Position numbers and translations under genes: made by a program. From assembly GCA_947493455.1 (NCBI GenBank), contig CANLRB010000021.1, positions 19,114-83,113 on the forward strand: a DNA stretch of 64,000 nt, written 5' to 3'. The notes beneath the pieces were generated by a model, which was given only the letters and a program-made list of their open reading frames with translations, was not told the origin of the DNA and searched no databases. Source of the stretch: an uncultured Pseudoalteromonas sp. Its GTDB lineage: Bacteria; Pseudomonadota; Gammaproteobacteria; Enterobacterales; Alteromonadaceae. Shown piece after piece: positions 35,964 through 47,120 of this stretch; within the stretch, counting starts at the first letter, position 1, and each line of letters opens with the position of its first letter.

Positions 35964-36989
35964 ATGAAAATTTTAATCCCGTGTATTCAAGCACCATTTA
36001 TTACTGGAGGTGGGCAAATACATGTTGCTCAACTTTGTAAATCAATTCAAGAATTTGGTCATCAGGTCGAGGCGGTTTCGTTTCCATTTAAGTTTTCTCC
36101 AGAAGACTACCTGCTAAAGTCAATGCAGTATTGCTTAAGTAATGACTTTGAAAATTTTAATGGTCACCAAATTGATCGTGTAATCGCGCTACAATTTCCA
36201 ACTTACTATGTACAACACCCGAACAAAGTAGTTTGGTTAATGCATCAACACCGAGCTGTGTATGAACTTTATGATATGCAACCACAAACGCCAGAACTTG
36301 CGTTACTAAAAGAGCAGGTGCATAAATATGACACCCAAGAATTAGGTGCGTTGTCGAAAATTTATGCCAATAGCCAAAATGTAAGTGATCGCTTACAACG
36401 TTACAATCAGATTGAATCAACACCACTTTATCACCCACCAAAGGATGCAGACTTATTTTTTTGTGCACCAAGTGAAAGCTTTATCTTTTGTCCTAGTCGG
36501 TTAGAGGCACTAAAACGTCAAGACTTATTGATTAAAGCACTGCAGCATACGAATTCTGATATTGGAGTTATTATTGCTGGCGAAGGTGGACAGAAGGATA
36601 CTTTCGTTGATTTAGTAGAAGAACTTGGTTTGGGCGATCGTGTTAAATTTGTTGGGTTTTTAACAGAAGAAGAAAAAAGGCAGTTTTATGCCCATAGTTT
36701 AGCCGTGTTTTTTGGTCCTTATGATGAAGATTACGGATACATTACATTAGAGGCAATGCTGTCGAGTAAACCTGTCATTACTTGTACGGATTCAGGTGGA
36801 CCACTTGAGTTTGTTGAGAATGACCGCAACGGTTATGTGGTAGCGCCAGAACCTGAGCAAATTGCGCGAGTAATTGATAAATTACATGCAGACAAAAAGT
36901 TAGCTCAATCTATGGGTCAAGAAGGAAGAGCTATGTTTATTGAGAAAAACATAACTTGGCACAATGTTGTTGAAAAATTATTAGGATAG
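35964..36989 (+). CDS. GT4-family glycosyltransferase
   Basis: 341-residue GT-B enzyme. N-terminal glycine-rich loop GGGQIHVAQL, then the GT4 C-terminal half: CPSRLEALKRQDLLIKA (in parts), VIIAGEGGQ, VKFVGFLTEEEK and the acidic EDYGYITLEAM (E-x7-E type) that contacts the donor phosphate. Adds a sugar, probably from a GDP-sugar, to the growing chain. It is closely spaced with both neighbours (1 and 3 bases), so part of the operon. Confidence 0.85.
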   Translation: MKILIPCIQAPFITGGGQIHVAQLCKSIQEFGHQVEAVSFPFKFSPEDYLLKSMQYCLSNDFENFNGHQIDRVIALQFPTYYVQHPNKVVWLMHQHRAVYELYDMQPQTPELALLKEQVHKYDTQELGALSKIYANSQNVSDRLQRYNQIESTPLYHPPKDADLFFCAPSESFIFCPSRLEALKRQDLLIKALQHTNSDIGVIIAGEGGQKDTFVDLVEELGLGDRVKFVGFLTEEEKRQFYAHSLAVFFGPYDEDYGYITLEAMLSSKPVITCTDSGGPLEFVENDRNGYVVAPEPEQIARVIDKLHADKKLAQSMGQEGRAMFIEKNITWHNVVEKLLG

Positions 36990-36992
36990 ATA

Positions 36993-39314
36993 ATGAAGAT
37001 TGCTGTTGTTGCTTCGAGTCCAATTCCATATGGAGCTGGTGGAGCAGAAAAACTATGGTGGGGTTTAGTCGATAATATTAATCGTTACACAAATCATCAG
37101 TGTGAATTAATTAAAATTCCAATTGTTGAAAATACCTTTGATAGTTTACTAGCCGCCTATGAGCATTTTTCTAAGGTAGATCTATCACATTTTGATATGG
37201 TCATTACTGGTAAATACCCTGCATGGATGATTGACCATCCAAATCATCATATTTATTTATTGCACTGTTTACGTGGTCTATACGATACCTACCCAGCGTC
37301 GTTCAGTACAACCGTGGTGTGCGAAAACTTAGAAATAAATGAGTTTATCGCTAAATTAGACGGACAGTTACTTAATGTCGAGGCCGTTTTTTCAGAGTTA
37401 AAGCGATTTGAAAAATTAGGTTTATTAACAGAAGAATTAAAGCAGTTTCCAGGGCCATTTATTCGTAAAGTAATTCATTATCTTGACGAAGTTGCTTTAT
37501 CTAAAACACGACGCATTAGTGCCATATCACAAACAGTGGCTGATCGTAGTGAGTATTTTCCAAACTTTAGCCATGTTGATGTTGTTTATCCGCCATCTAC
37601 CATGTCAGGGTTTCACAATGAGGCATCGCAATACTTCTTTACTGCAAGTCGCTTAGACGGACCAAAGCGTATAGCTATGATAGTGAAGGCGTATATGAAA
37701 ACGGACGTCAAAATACCGCTTATCGTTGCGGGCATGGGGCCATTACTTGACGAGTTAAAAGAGTTAGCTAAGGATGATACGCGAATTACATTTGTGGGTT
37801 ATGTTAGCGATTTAGAGTTAATAGAGTTGTACGCTAAGGCATTAGCTATTATTTTTGTACCCGAAGATGAAGACTATGGTTTGATTACAGTTGAAGCGAT
37901 GAAAAGTGCAAAGCCAGTCATTACTGTATCTGATTCGGGTGGCGTCACGGAGTTTGTTAGACATCAAGAAACGGGTTTAATGAGTGAGCCAAATGAGCAA
38001 TCATTAGCAGATAATATAACGTGGATGGCTGAGCACCCTGAGCATGCTGCTGCAATGGGGGAAAATGCAAAACAATTTGTTGAAGATATTAATTGGCCTA
38101 GTGCAGTGAGTAACCTTATTGAACAAGGTCAAGTCAGCAGTACTAGACGCAAAATAACGATTGTTTCTACATATGCATTTTATCCACCTCAAGGCGGCGG
38201 TCAAAACAGAACCTACTATTTGTATAAAGAATTAGCTCGTCAGTACGATGTGGATGTTATTTGTCTTGCACATGAATCAGAAACACTTGTTCGAGAAGAG
38301 GTAGCACCTCATTTAATGCAAATTAAAGTCCCTAAATCTCAAACTCACGCGCTGAATGAATGGAAAATTGAAGAGCAAGCAGGGATCCCAGTCACTGATA
38401 TTGCATTTCAATCTTTATATGACGATACGCCACAATTAAAAGTTGAATTTGAAACTTCGATTAAAGATGCTCATTTGGTGATTTGTAATCATAGTTATGT
38501 TTACCCATTTGTGAAAAAGTATAGCCCGTTACCCGTTACTTATGACTGCCACAATATTGAGTTTGAGTTAAAGCGCCAAATGCTAAGCGACAGTAGCTTT
38601 AATAATGCCCTAGTTGAGCAGGTTAAAATGGTTGAAAAGGAACTCTGTGAAGTTGCATTGAGAGTTGCGGTTTGTTCAGAAGAAGATGGCCACACGTTAA
38701 GTGAGCTCTTTAGTTTTGATGAAAATAAAGTGTTTGTTGCCGCAAATGGAGTAGATACAAATAGCGTAAAGTATATAGCGCCTGAGTCGAGACGCAATAT
38801 AAGAGAACGGCTTGGACTAAAAAATGAAAAAGTTGCACTATTTATTGGTAGCTGGCATCAGCCCAATATTGAAGCGGTGGAAGAGATTGTTAAATTAGCT
38901 AAAAGTCATCAAAATATTCACTTTATCGTTATCGGTAGCGTGGGTGGTTATTTTAAAAACATGAAGACACCAGACAATATTGCGTTCCCAGGATTAGTGA
39001 GTGACAGTGAAAAGCAATCATATTTAAATATTGCTGATTTTGCACTTAACCTGATGTTTACCGGTTCGGGTACTAACTTGAAAATGCTAGATTATATTTT
39101 AAGTGGCCTACCTGTAATCTCTACTGAAGTCGGAAAGCGAGGTTTAGGTCTGTCACAGCTTATGGCAATCGGTTACAATAATGCAGATTTTGCCAGCAAT
39201 GTAATTGATGTAAATAATATCGATACATTGAAGGCCGCGCGATACGTTAAGGATAATTTTGATTGGCGTATTGTAGGTGAGCAATATATAACACAGTTAG
39301 CGGATATCAGTTAA
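36993..39314 (+). CDS. Two-headed glycosyltransferase with tandem GT4 domains
   Basis: 773 residues with two complete GT-B modules. Module 1 (1-370): SSPIPYGAGGAEKLWWG loop, FTASRLDGPKR, VAGMGPLL, VTFVGYV-like TFVGYVSDLE and EDEDYGLITVEAM. Module 2 (380-773): STYAFYPPQGGGQNRTYYL, YDCHNIEFE, ALFIGSWHQPN and GSGTNLKMLDYILSGLPVI. Module 2 is the divergent type with TGSGTNLK in place of the usual acidic motif. Two modules in one chain suggest sequential addition of two linkages, as in processive A-band-type polymerising enzymes. It follows a single-domain GT4 gene whose product resembles module 1. Confidence 0.85.
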   Translation: MKIAVVASSPIPYGAGGAEKLWWGLVDNINRYTNHQCELIKIPIVENTFDSLLAAYEHFSKVDLSHFDMVITGKYPAWMIDHPNHHIYLLHCLRGLYDTYPASFSTTVVCENLEINEFIAKLDGQLLNVEAVFSELKRFEKLGLLTEELKQFPGPFIRKVIHYLDEVALSKTRRISAISQTVADRSEYFPNFSHVDVVYPPSTMSGFHNEASQYFFTASRLDGPKRIAMIVKAYMKTDVKIPLIVAGMGPLLDELKELAKDDTRITFVGYVSDLELIELYAKALAIIFVPEDEDYGLITVEAMKSAKPVITVSDSGGVTEFVRHQETGLMSEPNEQSLADNITWMAEHPEHAAAMGENAKQFVEDINWPSAVSNLIEQGQVSSTRRKITIVSTYAFYPPQGGGQNRTYYLYKELARQYDVDVICLAHESETLVREEVAPHLMQIKVPKSQTHALNEWKIEEQAGIPVTDIAFQSLYDDTPQLKVEFETSIKDAHLVICNHSYVYPFVKKYSPLPVTYDCHNIEFELKRQMLSDSSFNNALVEQVKMVEKELCEVALRVAVCSEEDGHTLSELFSFDENKVFVAANGVDTNSVKYIAPESRRNIRERLGLKNEKVALFIGSWHQPNIEAVEEIVKLAKSHQNIHFIVIGSVGGYFKNMKTPDNIAFPGLVSDSEKQSYLNIADFALNLMFTGSGTNLKMLDYILSGLPVISTEVGKRGLGLSQLMAIGYNNADFASNVIDVNNIDTLKAARYVKDNFDWRIVGEQYITQLADIS

Positions 39315-39328
39315 CAATATCAAGATAA

Positions 39329-40401
<1,073 letters not shown>

Positions 40402-40402
<1 letters not shown>

Positions 40403-41289
40403 TGAAAACGATTTTATTAACTGGCGCATCGGGGTTTACCGGGCTGCATTTTATTAAACTTGCAATGGAGCTGGGATATAAAATCGTTGCTTTGTCGCAT
40501 TCTCAGCTTAAAATTGATGGCGTTGAATCAATACAGTGCGATTTGCGCAATCGAGCCGAGTTAATAACCATTATCGATCAAATTAAGTTTGATTATGTTG
40601 TTCATTTGGCTGCAATTTCATTTGTTGCTCACGAAGATGTGAGCGAAATTTATGCCGCCAATGTATTGGGTACTATCAATTTGATGGATGCAATTGAGCA
40701 TTCACCTAATTGCGTAGAAAAAATATTGGTCGCAAGCTCGGGTAATATTTATGGCAACGCGCAAAGTTTGCCAATCGAAGAGTTGCATCAATATAGCCCA
40801 GAAAATGATTACGCTGCATCTAAGTGCGCTATGGAACTTGCACTACAGCATCGAAAAAATCGTTTACCCATCGTTATTGTGCGCCCATTTAATTACACTG
40901 GCGCTGGACAAGCCGCACATTTTTTAGTGCCAAAACTGGTTAATGCCTTTAAGAAGCGACAAGAAGTTATCGAATTGGGGAATTTAGATGTCGCGAGAGA
41001 CTTTTCTGATGTGCGAGATTTGGTGAGCGTTTATCTTAGACTGCTTGATGCTCCAAACGCGAGTGGCGTTTACAATTTCTGTCGCGGTGAATCGGTTTCA
41101 CTTAATCAAATCATTGAAAATTTAACCACTAAAACTAACCACAAGCCCAAAGTTATTGTGAATCCGCGATTTGTTCGTGAGAACGAAGTAAAAGAATTGT
41201 TTGGCTGCCCTGATAAGCTCTTAGCAGAAATCGGTGAGTTTCGTAATTTTAGTTTTTCAGACACGCTTGATTGGATGTTGCAAAGCTAA
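40402..41289 (+). CDS. rmd: GDP-4-keto-6-deoxymannose reductase giving GDP-D-rhamnose
   Basis: SDR-family reductase, 295 residues. Cofactor loop GASGFTGLHF, ASSGNIYGNA, the catalytic Tyr and Lys in NDYAASKCAME, RPFNYTGAGQ and NLDVARDFSDVRD are the pattern of Rmd. Rmd reduces the Gmd product to GDP-D-rhamnose. Fcl (GDP-fucose synthase) is less likely, because the sequence lacks its epimerase-type Cys/His arrangement as far as can be seen by eye. The 1-base overlap with gmd supports channelled synthesis. Confidence 0.85.
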
Positions 41290-41292
41290 CAT

Positions 41293-42435
41293 ATGAAAAA
41301 TATTGTTTTAGGTTGCGACCCTTTATTGGCGCCACTAACGGGCATAGGAAAGTATACACGCTCGCTTGCAATTGGTTTGGAACAACATCAGTATGTCAAT
41401 GAACTTGAGTTATTTGCACATGGCAAGTTTTTTCAACGTTCGTTGGTGGATGATTGCAATAATACCAAGATAGAGACGAGCTCAGTTCAAGTGCAACCGT
41501 CTTTATTACAACGTTTACGCATTAAGTTGGGACAGTCAAACTTAGCTACAAGTGTATACAGTAAAGTGATGCCATATGCTGAACGTTATGCTCTAAGGCA
41601 TCATCAGGAATGCCTTTTTCACTCTCCTAACTTTTTGTTGCCTAACTTTTCAGGTAAGAAAGTCGTTACGATACACGATTTATCAACGCTTAAATTCCCA
41701 GAGTTTCACCCTGCAAGCCGTGTGTCCTTAGTCAATAATGCTATTTCTAATTCACTCGAACTGGCTGATCATATTATAACGGATAGTCGTTTTATTCGAG
41801 ACGAACTTATTAATGAATACAGTGTTGCAAAGAGTAAGGTATCTGCAGTGCATCTTGGTGTAGATGATTGTTTTTATCCTCGAACAGAACAAGAGTGCCA
41901 GGAGACACTTGAAAAATACCACGTTCAATATAAAAATTATTTTCTTTTTGTATCGACCATTGAGCCACGGAAAAATGTGGTTAATTTACTTGCAGCCTAT
42001 GAAAAATATCGTGCAAGCGTGAAGCAACCCCTGCCATTATTAATGATTGGTGGTAAAGGCTGGCAAAGTGAAAAAGAACATTCAAAAATTAGTCAGCTAG
42101 AACAAAAAGGGTATGTTTCATATTTAGGGTATGTGCCTGAAAGCGCGCTGCCAGTTTTATACGCTGGAGCAAAAGGGCTTTTGTTTCCTTCGCTCTACGA
42201 AGGGTTTGGATTACCAGTTGCGGAGGCATTGCAGTCTGGAGTTCAGGTGCTTACAAGCAAAAATAGTTCAATGGTTGAGTTCTCGCCTGGTACGTCTGTA
42301 TTTGTTGAGCCTCGCTCGGTTACAGATATTGCCGACGGAATTGTAAAGTTGCATGAAGATGGCCAACAAGTCGAAGCGCGATTTGATTGGCAAAATACAG
42401 TTAACAAAACGATTGAAGTTTATAAAAAAATATAA
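41293..42435 (+). CDS. GT4-family glycosyltransferase, likely rhamnosyl- or mannosyltransferase
   Basis: 380-residue GT-B protein. The start motif LTGIGKYTRSLA is common among mannosyl- and D-rhamnosyltransferases (WbpY/WbdB type). VTIHDLSTLKFPEFH, STIEPRKNVVNLL and SLYEGFGLPVAEAL (the E-x7-E site) follow. Directly behind rmd, so GDP-D-rhamnose is a sensible donor. It is the last tightly spaced gene of this operon; an 81-base gap follows. Confidence 0.85.
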   Translation: MKNIVLGCDPLLAPLTGIGKYTRSLAIGLEQHQYVNELELFAHGKFFQRSLVDDCNNTKIETSSVQVQPSLLQRLRIKLGQSNLATSVYSKVMPYAERYALRHHQECLFHSPNFLLPNFSGKKVVTIHDLSTLKFPEFHPASRVSLVNNAISNSLELADHIITDSRFIRDELINEYSVAKSKVSAVHLGVDDCFYPRTEQECQETLEKYHVQYKNYFLFVSTIEPRKNVVNLLAAYEKYRASVKQPLPLLMIGGKGWQSEKEHSKISQLEQKGYVSYLGYVPESALPVLYAGAKGLLFPSLYEGFGLPVAEALQSGVQVLTSKNSSMVEFSPGTSVFVEPRSVTDIADGIVKLHEDGQQVEARFDWQNTVNKTIEVYKKI

Positions 42436-42516
42436 TCTAGTTTAAAGTAAATGTGCTGTGCATTTGGAGCCGTATTTCTCGCGCACATTTATAAGTTATA
42501 GTAATGGAGAGCAAAA

Positions 42517-43260
42517 GTGGCGAAAATTGTATTAGCAGGCACTTACCATAAAACAGGTACTGTTTGGATGGAAAATGTGTTGCGTGAAGCAGCAAAAAAA
42601 ATGGAAATTCCATTTTATGACATTTCCAATGAGCATTTATGTAACTCAATGGAAGAGAGAAAAGCATTTTTACAGGATGCCATAGCACGTGATGAACGTG
42701 CTATTATTTTCGAAAATCACACTAAGTTCCCACTGGAGGGCTTAGACCTATCAAAGGTTAAGGGGTTTAGAGTTGTACGAGATCCCCGCGATATTATGAT
42801 TTCAGCGGCTAAATATCATACTTGGTCTGATGAAAGCTGGTTACACATTAGGCGTAAAAAATTTAATGGTCAAACGTACCAGGAAGCCATTAATGCGTTA
42901 CCTGATTCAAAGAGTCGCATGATTTTCGAAATGACGCACTCAACCGGCGACAGTATTCGTTCAATGCGTGAGTTTGAAGACTATGGCATTTTTAAAACTG
43001 TAAAATATGAAGATCTGATTGAAGACTTTAACTGTACCGTTTGGCGTGAACTTGCAATGTGGTTAGGCTTTGCTCGCCGAGATTTACTGCATATGCAATA
43101 TGCGTTTTACAATAATTCAATTTTTGGCGGTGGCGCTAAAAAAACTGAACACGTACAGTCAGGTAAAAAGCAGCAACACTTAACGATATTAGATGACGAA
43201 TTAAAAGCCACGTTCTATAAGCATTTTCCATATATCACAAGAAAACTTGGTTACGAATAA
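42517..43260 (+). CDS. Sulfotransferase-domain protein
   Basis: 247-residue PAPS-dependent sulfotransferase. N-terminal 5'-phosphosulfate loop as GTYHKTGTVWM, 3'-phosphate-binding stretch FRVVRDPRDIMISAAKYH, and the central KYEDLIED. It starts with GTG behind a GGAG at 42506-42509. It probably sulfates a hydroxyl of the rhamnose-type polysaccharide, though a protein or lipid substrate cannot be excluded. Sulfated surface glycans are common in marine bacteria. A long gene-free stretch follows. Confidence 0.82.
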   Translation: MAKIVLAGTYHKTGTVWMENVLREAAKKMEIPFYDISNEHLCNSMEERKAFLQDAIARDERAIIFENHTKFPLEGLDLSKVKGFRVVRDPRDIMISAAKYHTWSDESWLHIRRKKFNGQTYQEAINALPDSKSRMIFEMTHSTGDSIRSMREFEDYGIFKTVKYEDLIEDFNCTVWRELAMWLGFARRDLLHMQYAFYNNSIFGGGAKKTEHVQSGKKQQHLTILDDELKATFYKHFPYITRKLGYE

Positions 43261-43644
43261 TTCACAGATATAGACTGAAAAGGTTCTACACTATGTGCAT
43301 TGCTCATTCAACCCTATAGTGATTATCAGTGATGTGTCGAGTATCATTTATGTTGGTGCATCACAAAGCAATAATTTTTAGACGAGGACTCTATAGTAGT
43401 CAATGGAACCAGTGTATTTAGCTATTTAGGGTACTTCAAATTTGTGGGTTTAAAGCTCTAGAGCAAATATATAAGAATTTATCATTATGAGTTACATAAT
43501 TTTTTGTATTATGTATCATAAGTAAACAACTCGATGCTTTGAAATTTAGATATCAACATTGTTGGTTATTATTAATGGAAACGAATGACTCGACTGCGTT
43601 GAATCAGCCGTTATGTATATAAATAAAAATTAAAGGATGCAAAT
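43261..43644. other. 384-base gap between glycan gene blocks
   Basis: No convincing gene. AT-rich, with the inverted repeat TACATAA/TTATGTA (43493-43499 and 43509-43515, 9-base gap) and a good AAAGGA ribosome binding site at the end for the next gene. No strong terminator was found. It may carry a promoter for the 43645-48080 block; no boxes close to consensus stand out. Confidence 0.4.
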
Positions 43645-44274
43645 ATGCTTTCATGTGAAGAGCAAAAAGCTAAATTATTAGATCACTTAACTGAATTACC
43701 AGCGCAAGAGCAAGTAAGTTTTTTAGTTGAAAAGCATATTGAACTTAGCGAGCAAGTCAAAAATAATCAAAAAACGATTGAAGAATTAAAAGACGCTATT
43801 AATAAGTCGACACTCTTTTTTAATATTCCAGAAGTTAATTTGATATCGAGTTCGCAATTGCCACGTATTGTGATTGGCGCACAGGATCCTGTGGGCTTAG
43901 ATGCAAATTTACATTTGGTCGAATCAAATGGTGTTGATACATATCGTTGGTTAGGACCAAATCGATTAACTACATTTTCACTACCTGTTAATCGAGATGA
44001 AGAGAAGACTTTTATTGTTCGCTTATGTGCCCAAATCACAGAAGGGTTGTACGGCTCAATTAAAGTTTATGTAGATGGTGATTTAGTTGAACATGATATC
44101 GAATTAAAAGACGACAAAGCAGAATTGTTTGTTACTTTACCTGCGACATCGCGTAAACAAGATACAACAGTAGCTCTGTTTGTACCTAAGTTATTTAAGC
44201 CATCTGAGTTTATTGAGGGAAGCGACGACCATCGTCTATTGAGTGTTGCCTTTACACAAATAGAGGTGGTTTAA
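43645..44274 (+). CDS. Unknown coiled-coil plus beta-domain protein of the glycan cluster
   Basis: 209 residues, not recognised. Residues 1-55 are helical with a heptad-like stretch (HIELSEQVKNNQKTIEELK, about 30-48) that could oligomerise. Residues 65-209 alternate hydrophobic and polar residues like a beta sandwich, with YRWLGPNRLTTFSLP and LYGSIKVYVDGDLVEHDIEL-type strands (shown in parts). No signal peptide. A GT2 gene starts one base after its stop. An accessory or scaffold role for the glycosyltransferases is a guess. Confidence 0.65.
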   Translation: MLSCEEQKAKLLDHLTELPAQEQVSFLVEKHIELSEQVKNNQKTIEELKDAINKSTLFFNIPEVNLISSSQLPRIVIGAQDPVGLDANLHLVESNGVDTYRWLGPNRLTTFSLPVNRDEEKTFIVRLCAQITEGLYGSIKVYVDGDLVEHDIELKDDKAELFVTLPATSRKQDTTVALFVPKLFKPSEFIEGSDDHRLLSVAFTQIEVV

Positions 44275-44275
44275 T

Positions 44276-45220
44276 ATGTTAAAAATTGCTGTCGCGATAT
44301 GCACTTATAATCGCTATGATTTACTGCCAAAGGCAATTGAGAGTGTTTTAAATCAATCGCTGCCGAATTCTGAATATGAGATACTCATTATCGATAACAC
44401 GCCTGATGCTCATCTTAATCAAGGACAAGAGTTTGCTAAACGCTACGCCGATATCGAAAATCTAAAATATGTCTTTGAACCCATTGCCGGCTTGTCAAAT
44501 GCCCGAAATGTAGCAATGAGAATGACTGATGCTTTGTATATATCGTATTTAGATGATGACGCGATTGCCTCCCCTGAATGGCTTGAAAATGTGATTAAAG
44601 GATTTGAGTCGTTTGAACAAGTTGGTGTGGTTGGTGGTCAAATCAAACCTATGTTTGAGATCGCAAAACCAACATGGCTCGGCGATAATTTATTAGGCCA
44701 TGTAAGTGTAGTTGATTGGGGAGGGGAGCTTAGAGTTGCTGACGAAGATGAATGGTTTGCAGGTGCAAATATCTCGTTTGAGCGCAATATCCTTGTGAAG
44801 AGCGGCGGTTTTTCTACAAGCTTAGGTCGAATTGGAAATGGCAATTCATTGATGTCTAATGAGGAAATCCAAGTTCTTGAGTTTATTAAAAGTGAAGGCT
44901 TAAACGCTGTTTACTCGCCAGCTGCAAGCGTTGACCATTTAGTTGAGAAAAAACGCCTTGAGCGCACCTGGTTTAGAAGACGAGTTGCCTGGCAAGCCAC
45001 TTCTGATTTTGTTATGAACCCAGAAAAAACAGAAGACAACTTAACTTGGAAGCTGAAAAACGTAAAGCAATTTATTGCGAGTCTGCCTCCGCTGCAAAGA
45101 AACCTGCAAGGCTTGTATGTTGAAGTGAATGATTCTGATTTATTTACTTGGCAACTCAGTGCGCTTTATGATTTTACGGTTTTAACACTTGCTGGATTTT
45201 CGGGATTAGAAAATGAGTAA
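44276..45220 (+). CDS. GT2-family glycosyltransferase
   Basis: 314-residue GT-A enzyme. CTYNRYDLLPKAIESVLNQ at the start, IIDNTPD, and the metal-binding YLDDDA near residue 88, then the acceptor-side stretch VVGGQIKP and EWFAGANISFER. The C-terminal 90 residues are helical. It overlaps the following gene by 8 bases. Donor and acceptor are unknown. Confidence 0.86.
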   Translation: MLKIAVAICTYNRYDLLPKAIESVLNQSLPNSEYEILIIDNTPDAHLNQGQEFAKRYADIENLKYVFEPIAGLSNARNVAMRMTDALYISYLDDDAIASPEWLENVIKGFESFEQVGVVGGQIKPMFEIAKPTWLGDNLLGHVSVVDWGGELRVADEDEWFAGANISFERNILVKSGGFSTSLGRIGNGNSLMSNEEIQVLEFIKSEGLNAVYSPAASVDHLVEKKRLERTWFRRRVAWQATSDFVMNPEKTEDNLTWKLKNVKQFIASLPPLQRNLQGLYVEVNDSDLFTWQLSALYDFTVLTLAGFSGLENE

Positions 45221-47081
45221 TTATGCGAAAAGGGCGCTAATTCTAGCTCCGACTCCAACGTGGCCACAGGATTTTGGTAATCGAAAACGGATTTTAAAAG
45301 TATGTAATGGATTGAAAAAGTTGGGGTATGAGATTCATTATATTCATTATGCATCAGAAGGTGATTGGCGTAACAATTTACCATTTGAATCACGTATAAA
45401 AATGAATGAGCAATGGGACCTTGTTGATCATATCGTACCAACAGTCCCATTGCATGAGTGGCCCAAGCATGGTGATGACCACTATATTGATGAGTGGTGG
45501 GACCCGGCGCTAGAAAACCATTTAAAATGGTTATTTGAGGCGCGAAACTATGATTTATTTGTGGTTAATTATACCTGGCTTAGTAGAGCTTTAGAATTTG
45601 CCCCAGATTGCACATTAAAAGTACTTGATACTCATGATAAATTTAGTGGTAGGCGTCAGCTGCTAGAAGCTAATGGCATTAGCAAAGAGTTTTTCCACAC
45701 CACTGAAAATGAAGAAACAAGAGGGTTAAATCGCGCAGATCTAGTGTGGGCGATAAAAGAGGAAGAAAAGAAGCTTTTTGATAAAATGGATATTGATGCA
45801 GAAGTTCGTACATTAATTCATGTTGATGATCAAAGAGAGAATATTTGTCCTTATCAAGAAAATAAGTATATTACTTTTGGTTTTATTGGTGCGCGCAATA
45901 ATATAAACAAAGTCAACCTTGAGAACTTTTTGAAAGTAGCCGAACCTATTTTTGATAAATACCTACCTCCGTTACAAATAAAAGTTGCGGGGTCAGTGTG
46001 TAAAGAGTTTGAAAGTGAACAAAGTAAATATGTTGACTTTGTTGGCTATGTAGACACAGTTGATAGTTTTTATGATGCAATTGATGTCGCTCTCGTCCCC
46101 ATGGAGTTTTCTACGGGCTTAAAAATTAAGGCCGGTGAAGCCATTGCGTTGAGCAAACCACTCATTGCGCACAAGCATGCGATGGAGGGTTATCCGCAAG
46201 TAGAACCATTGCACTTATGTGAGAGTTTCGAAGAGATAGCATTAGCAATGTGTGAACTTGCTTATGAACCTCAAGGGTTAGGTGCTTTATCTCAAAAATC
46301 GCTTGATGCGTACGAGATTTGCCAATTTGAAATAGATAGCGAACTTGAATACTTAGACAGCATGGTATTGAATCAATATGAAGTTGTCGTTAACTTACCT
46401 CAAGACTTTGGCAATGAGAAAAGTATTTGGCATTGGGTGACAACAGCACATATTGAGTGGTTAGGTTGGTCTAATAAAGTTAAGTGTATAACCCAGTATC
46501 CGCCAAAGTTCGATAGCTATAAATCAAATGTCTATTATTTAGAACAGTCGGCTTATGAGCGGTTTGTTAATCAGACGACAAGCAAAATTTATAATTTAGA
46601 TTTTTCATTAAGTATTGATAGTCAATTGTCTCCTCTTGCTGTTACGGACTCTTCTAAAGTTTTACCCTTGCTCGGCCATAAAGCAAGCCAGATGTTTGAT
46701 AATATAAAAGATGTTGAAGTAGACGGTGTGATAACGCTTGGCAATGATAATAAAATTTCTATGTTAGCTGACTTTTTAAAAATGAAAAATGAAGAGGTAC
46801 AGTACAGTAAAATTACTTGTTTGGATGAAACAGAAAAGTTGATAAACAAAATTGTTTTCCAACAGACAATACCTAGGCTTTGTATTGCTAAAGCGGAACC
46901 TTCACAATCACTACCAGAAAAAGTTTTTATCGAGCTTTGTCGTTCACTTGGAATAAAAATAATTTACTCAGATGACTATATTGATGTTAGAACATGCAAT
47001 GCGTGTTTAAATTCTAACTTTACCACTTATAACAACACGTTCTTTAGTGAATGGGAGTCGTTTGAAAAAGCAGAGTTGTAG
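45213..47081 (+). CDS. Large glycosyltransferase-like protein (GT4-type) with unknown C-terminal domain
   Basis: 622 residues. The first 390 residues form a divergent GT-B enzyme: APTPTWPQDFGNRKRIL loop, VVNYTWLSRAL, LDTHDKFSGRR, FGFIGARNNINKVN and FSTGLKIKAGEAIALSKPLI, the last resembling the TGSGTNLK motif of module 2 in the protein at 36993. The remaining 230 residues are not recognised. They include several Asp/Asn-rich strands and two Cys near the end (TCNAC). Translation is coupled to the GT2 gene by an 8-base overlap. Confidence 0.75.
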   Translation: MSNYAKRALILAPTPTWPQDFGNRKRILKVCNGLKKLGYEIHYIHYASEGDWRNNLPFESRIKMNEQWDLVDHIVPTVPLHEWPKHGDDHYIDEWWDPALENHLKWLFEARNYDLFVVNYTWLSRALEFAPDCTLKVLDTHDKFSGRRQLLEANGISKEFFHTTENEETRGLNRADLVWAIKEEEKKLFDKMDIDAEVRTLIHVDDQRENICPYQENKYITFGFIGARNNINKVNLENFLKVAEPIFDKYLPPLQIKVAGSVCKEFESEQSKYVDFVGYVDTVDSFYDAIDVALVPMEFSTGLKIKAGEAIALSKPLIAHKHAMEGYPQVEPLHLCESFEEIALAMCELAYEPQGLGALSQKSLDAYEICQFEIDSELEYLDSMVLNQYEVVVNLPQDFGNEKSIWHWVTTAHIEWLGWSNKVKCITQYPPKFDSYKSNVYYLEQSAYERFVNQTTSKIYNLDFSLSIDSQLSPLAVTDSSKVLPLLGHKASQMFDNIKDVEVDGVITLGNDNKISMLADFLKMKNEEVQYSKITCLDETEKLINKIVFQQTIPRLCIAKAEPSQSLPEKVFIELCRSLGIKIIYSDDYIDVRTCNACLNSNFTTYNNTFFSEWESFEKAEL

Positions 47082-47120
47082 TATGCAAAAATATTTTTTG
47101 AAAAAGGTAGGGCTTATATT

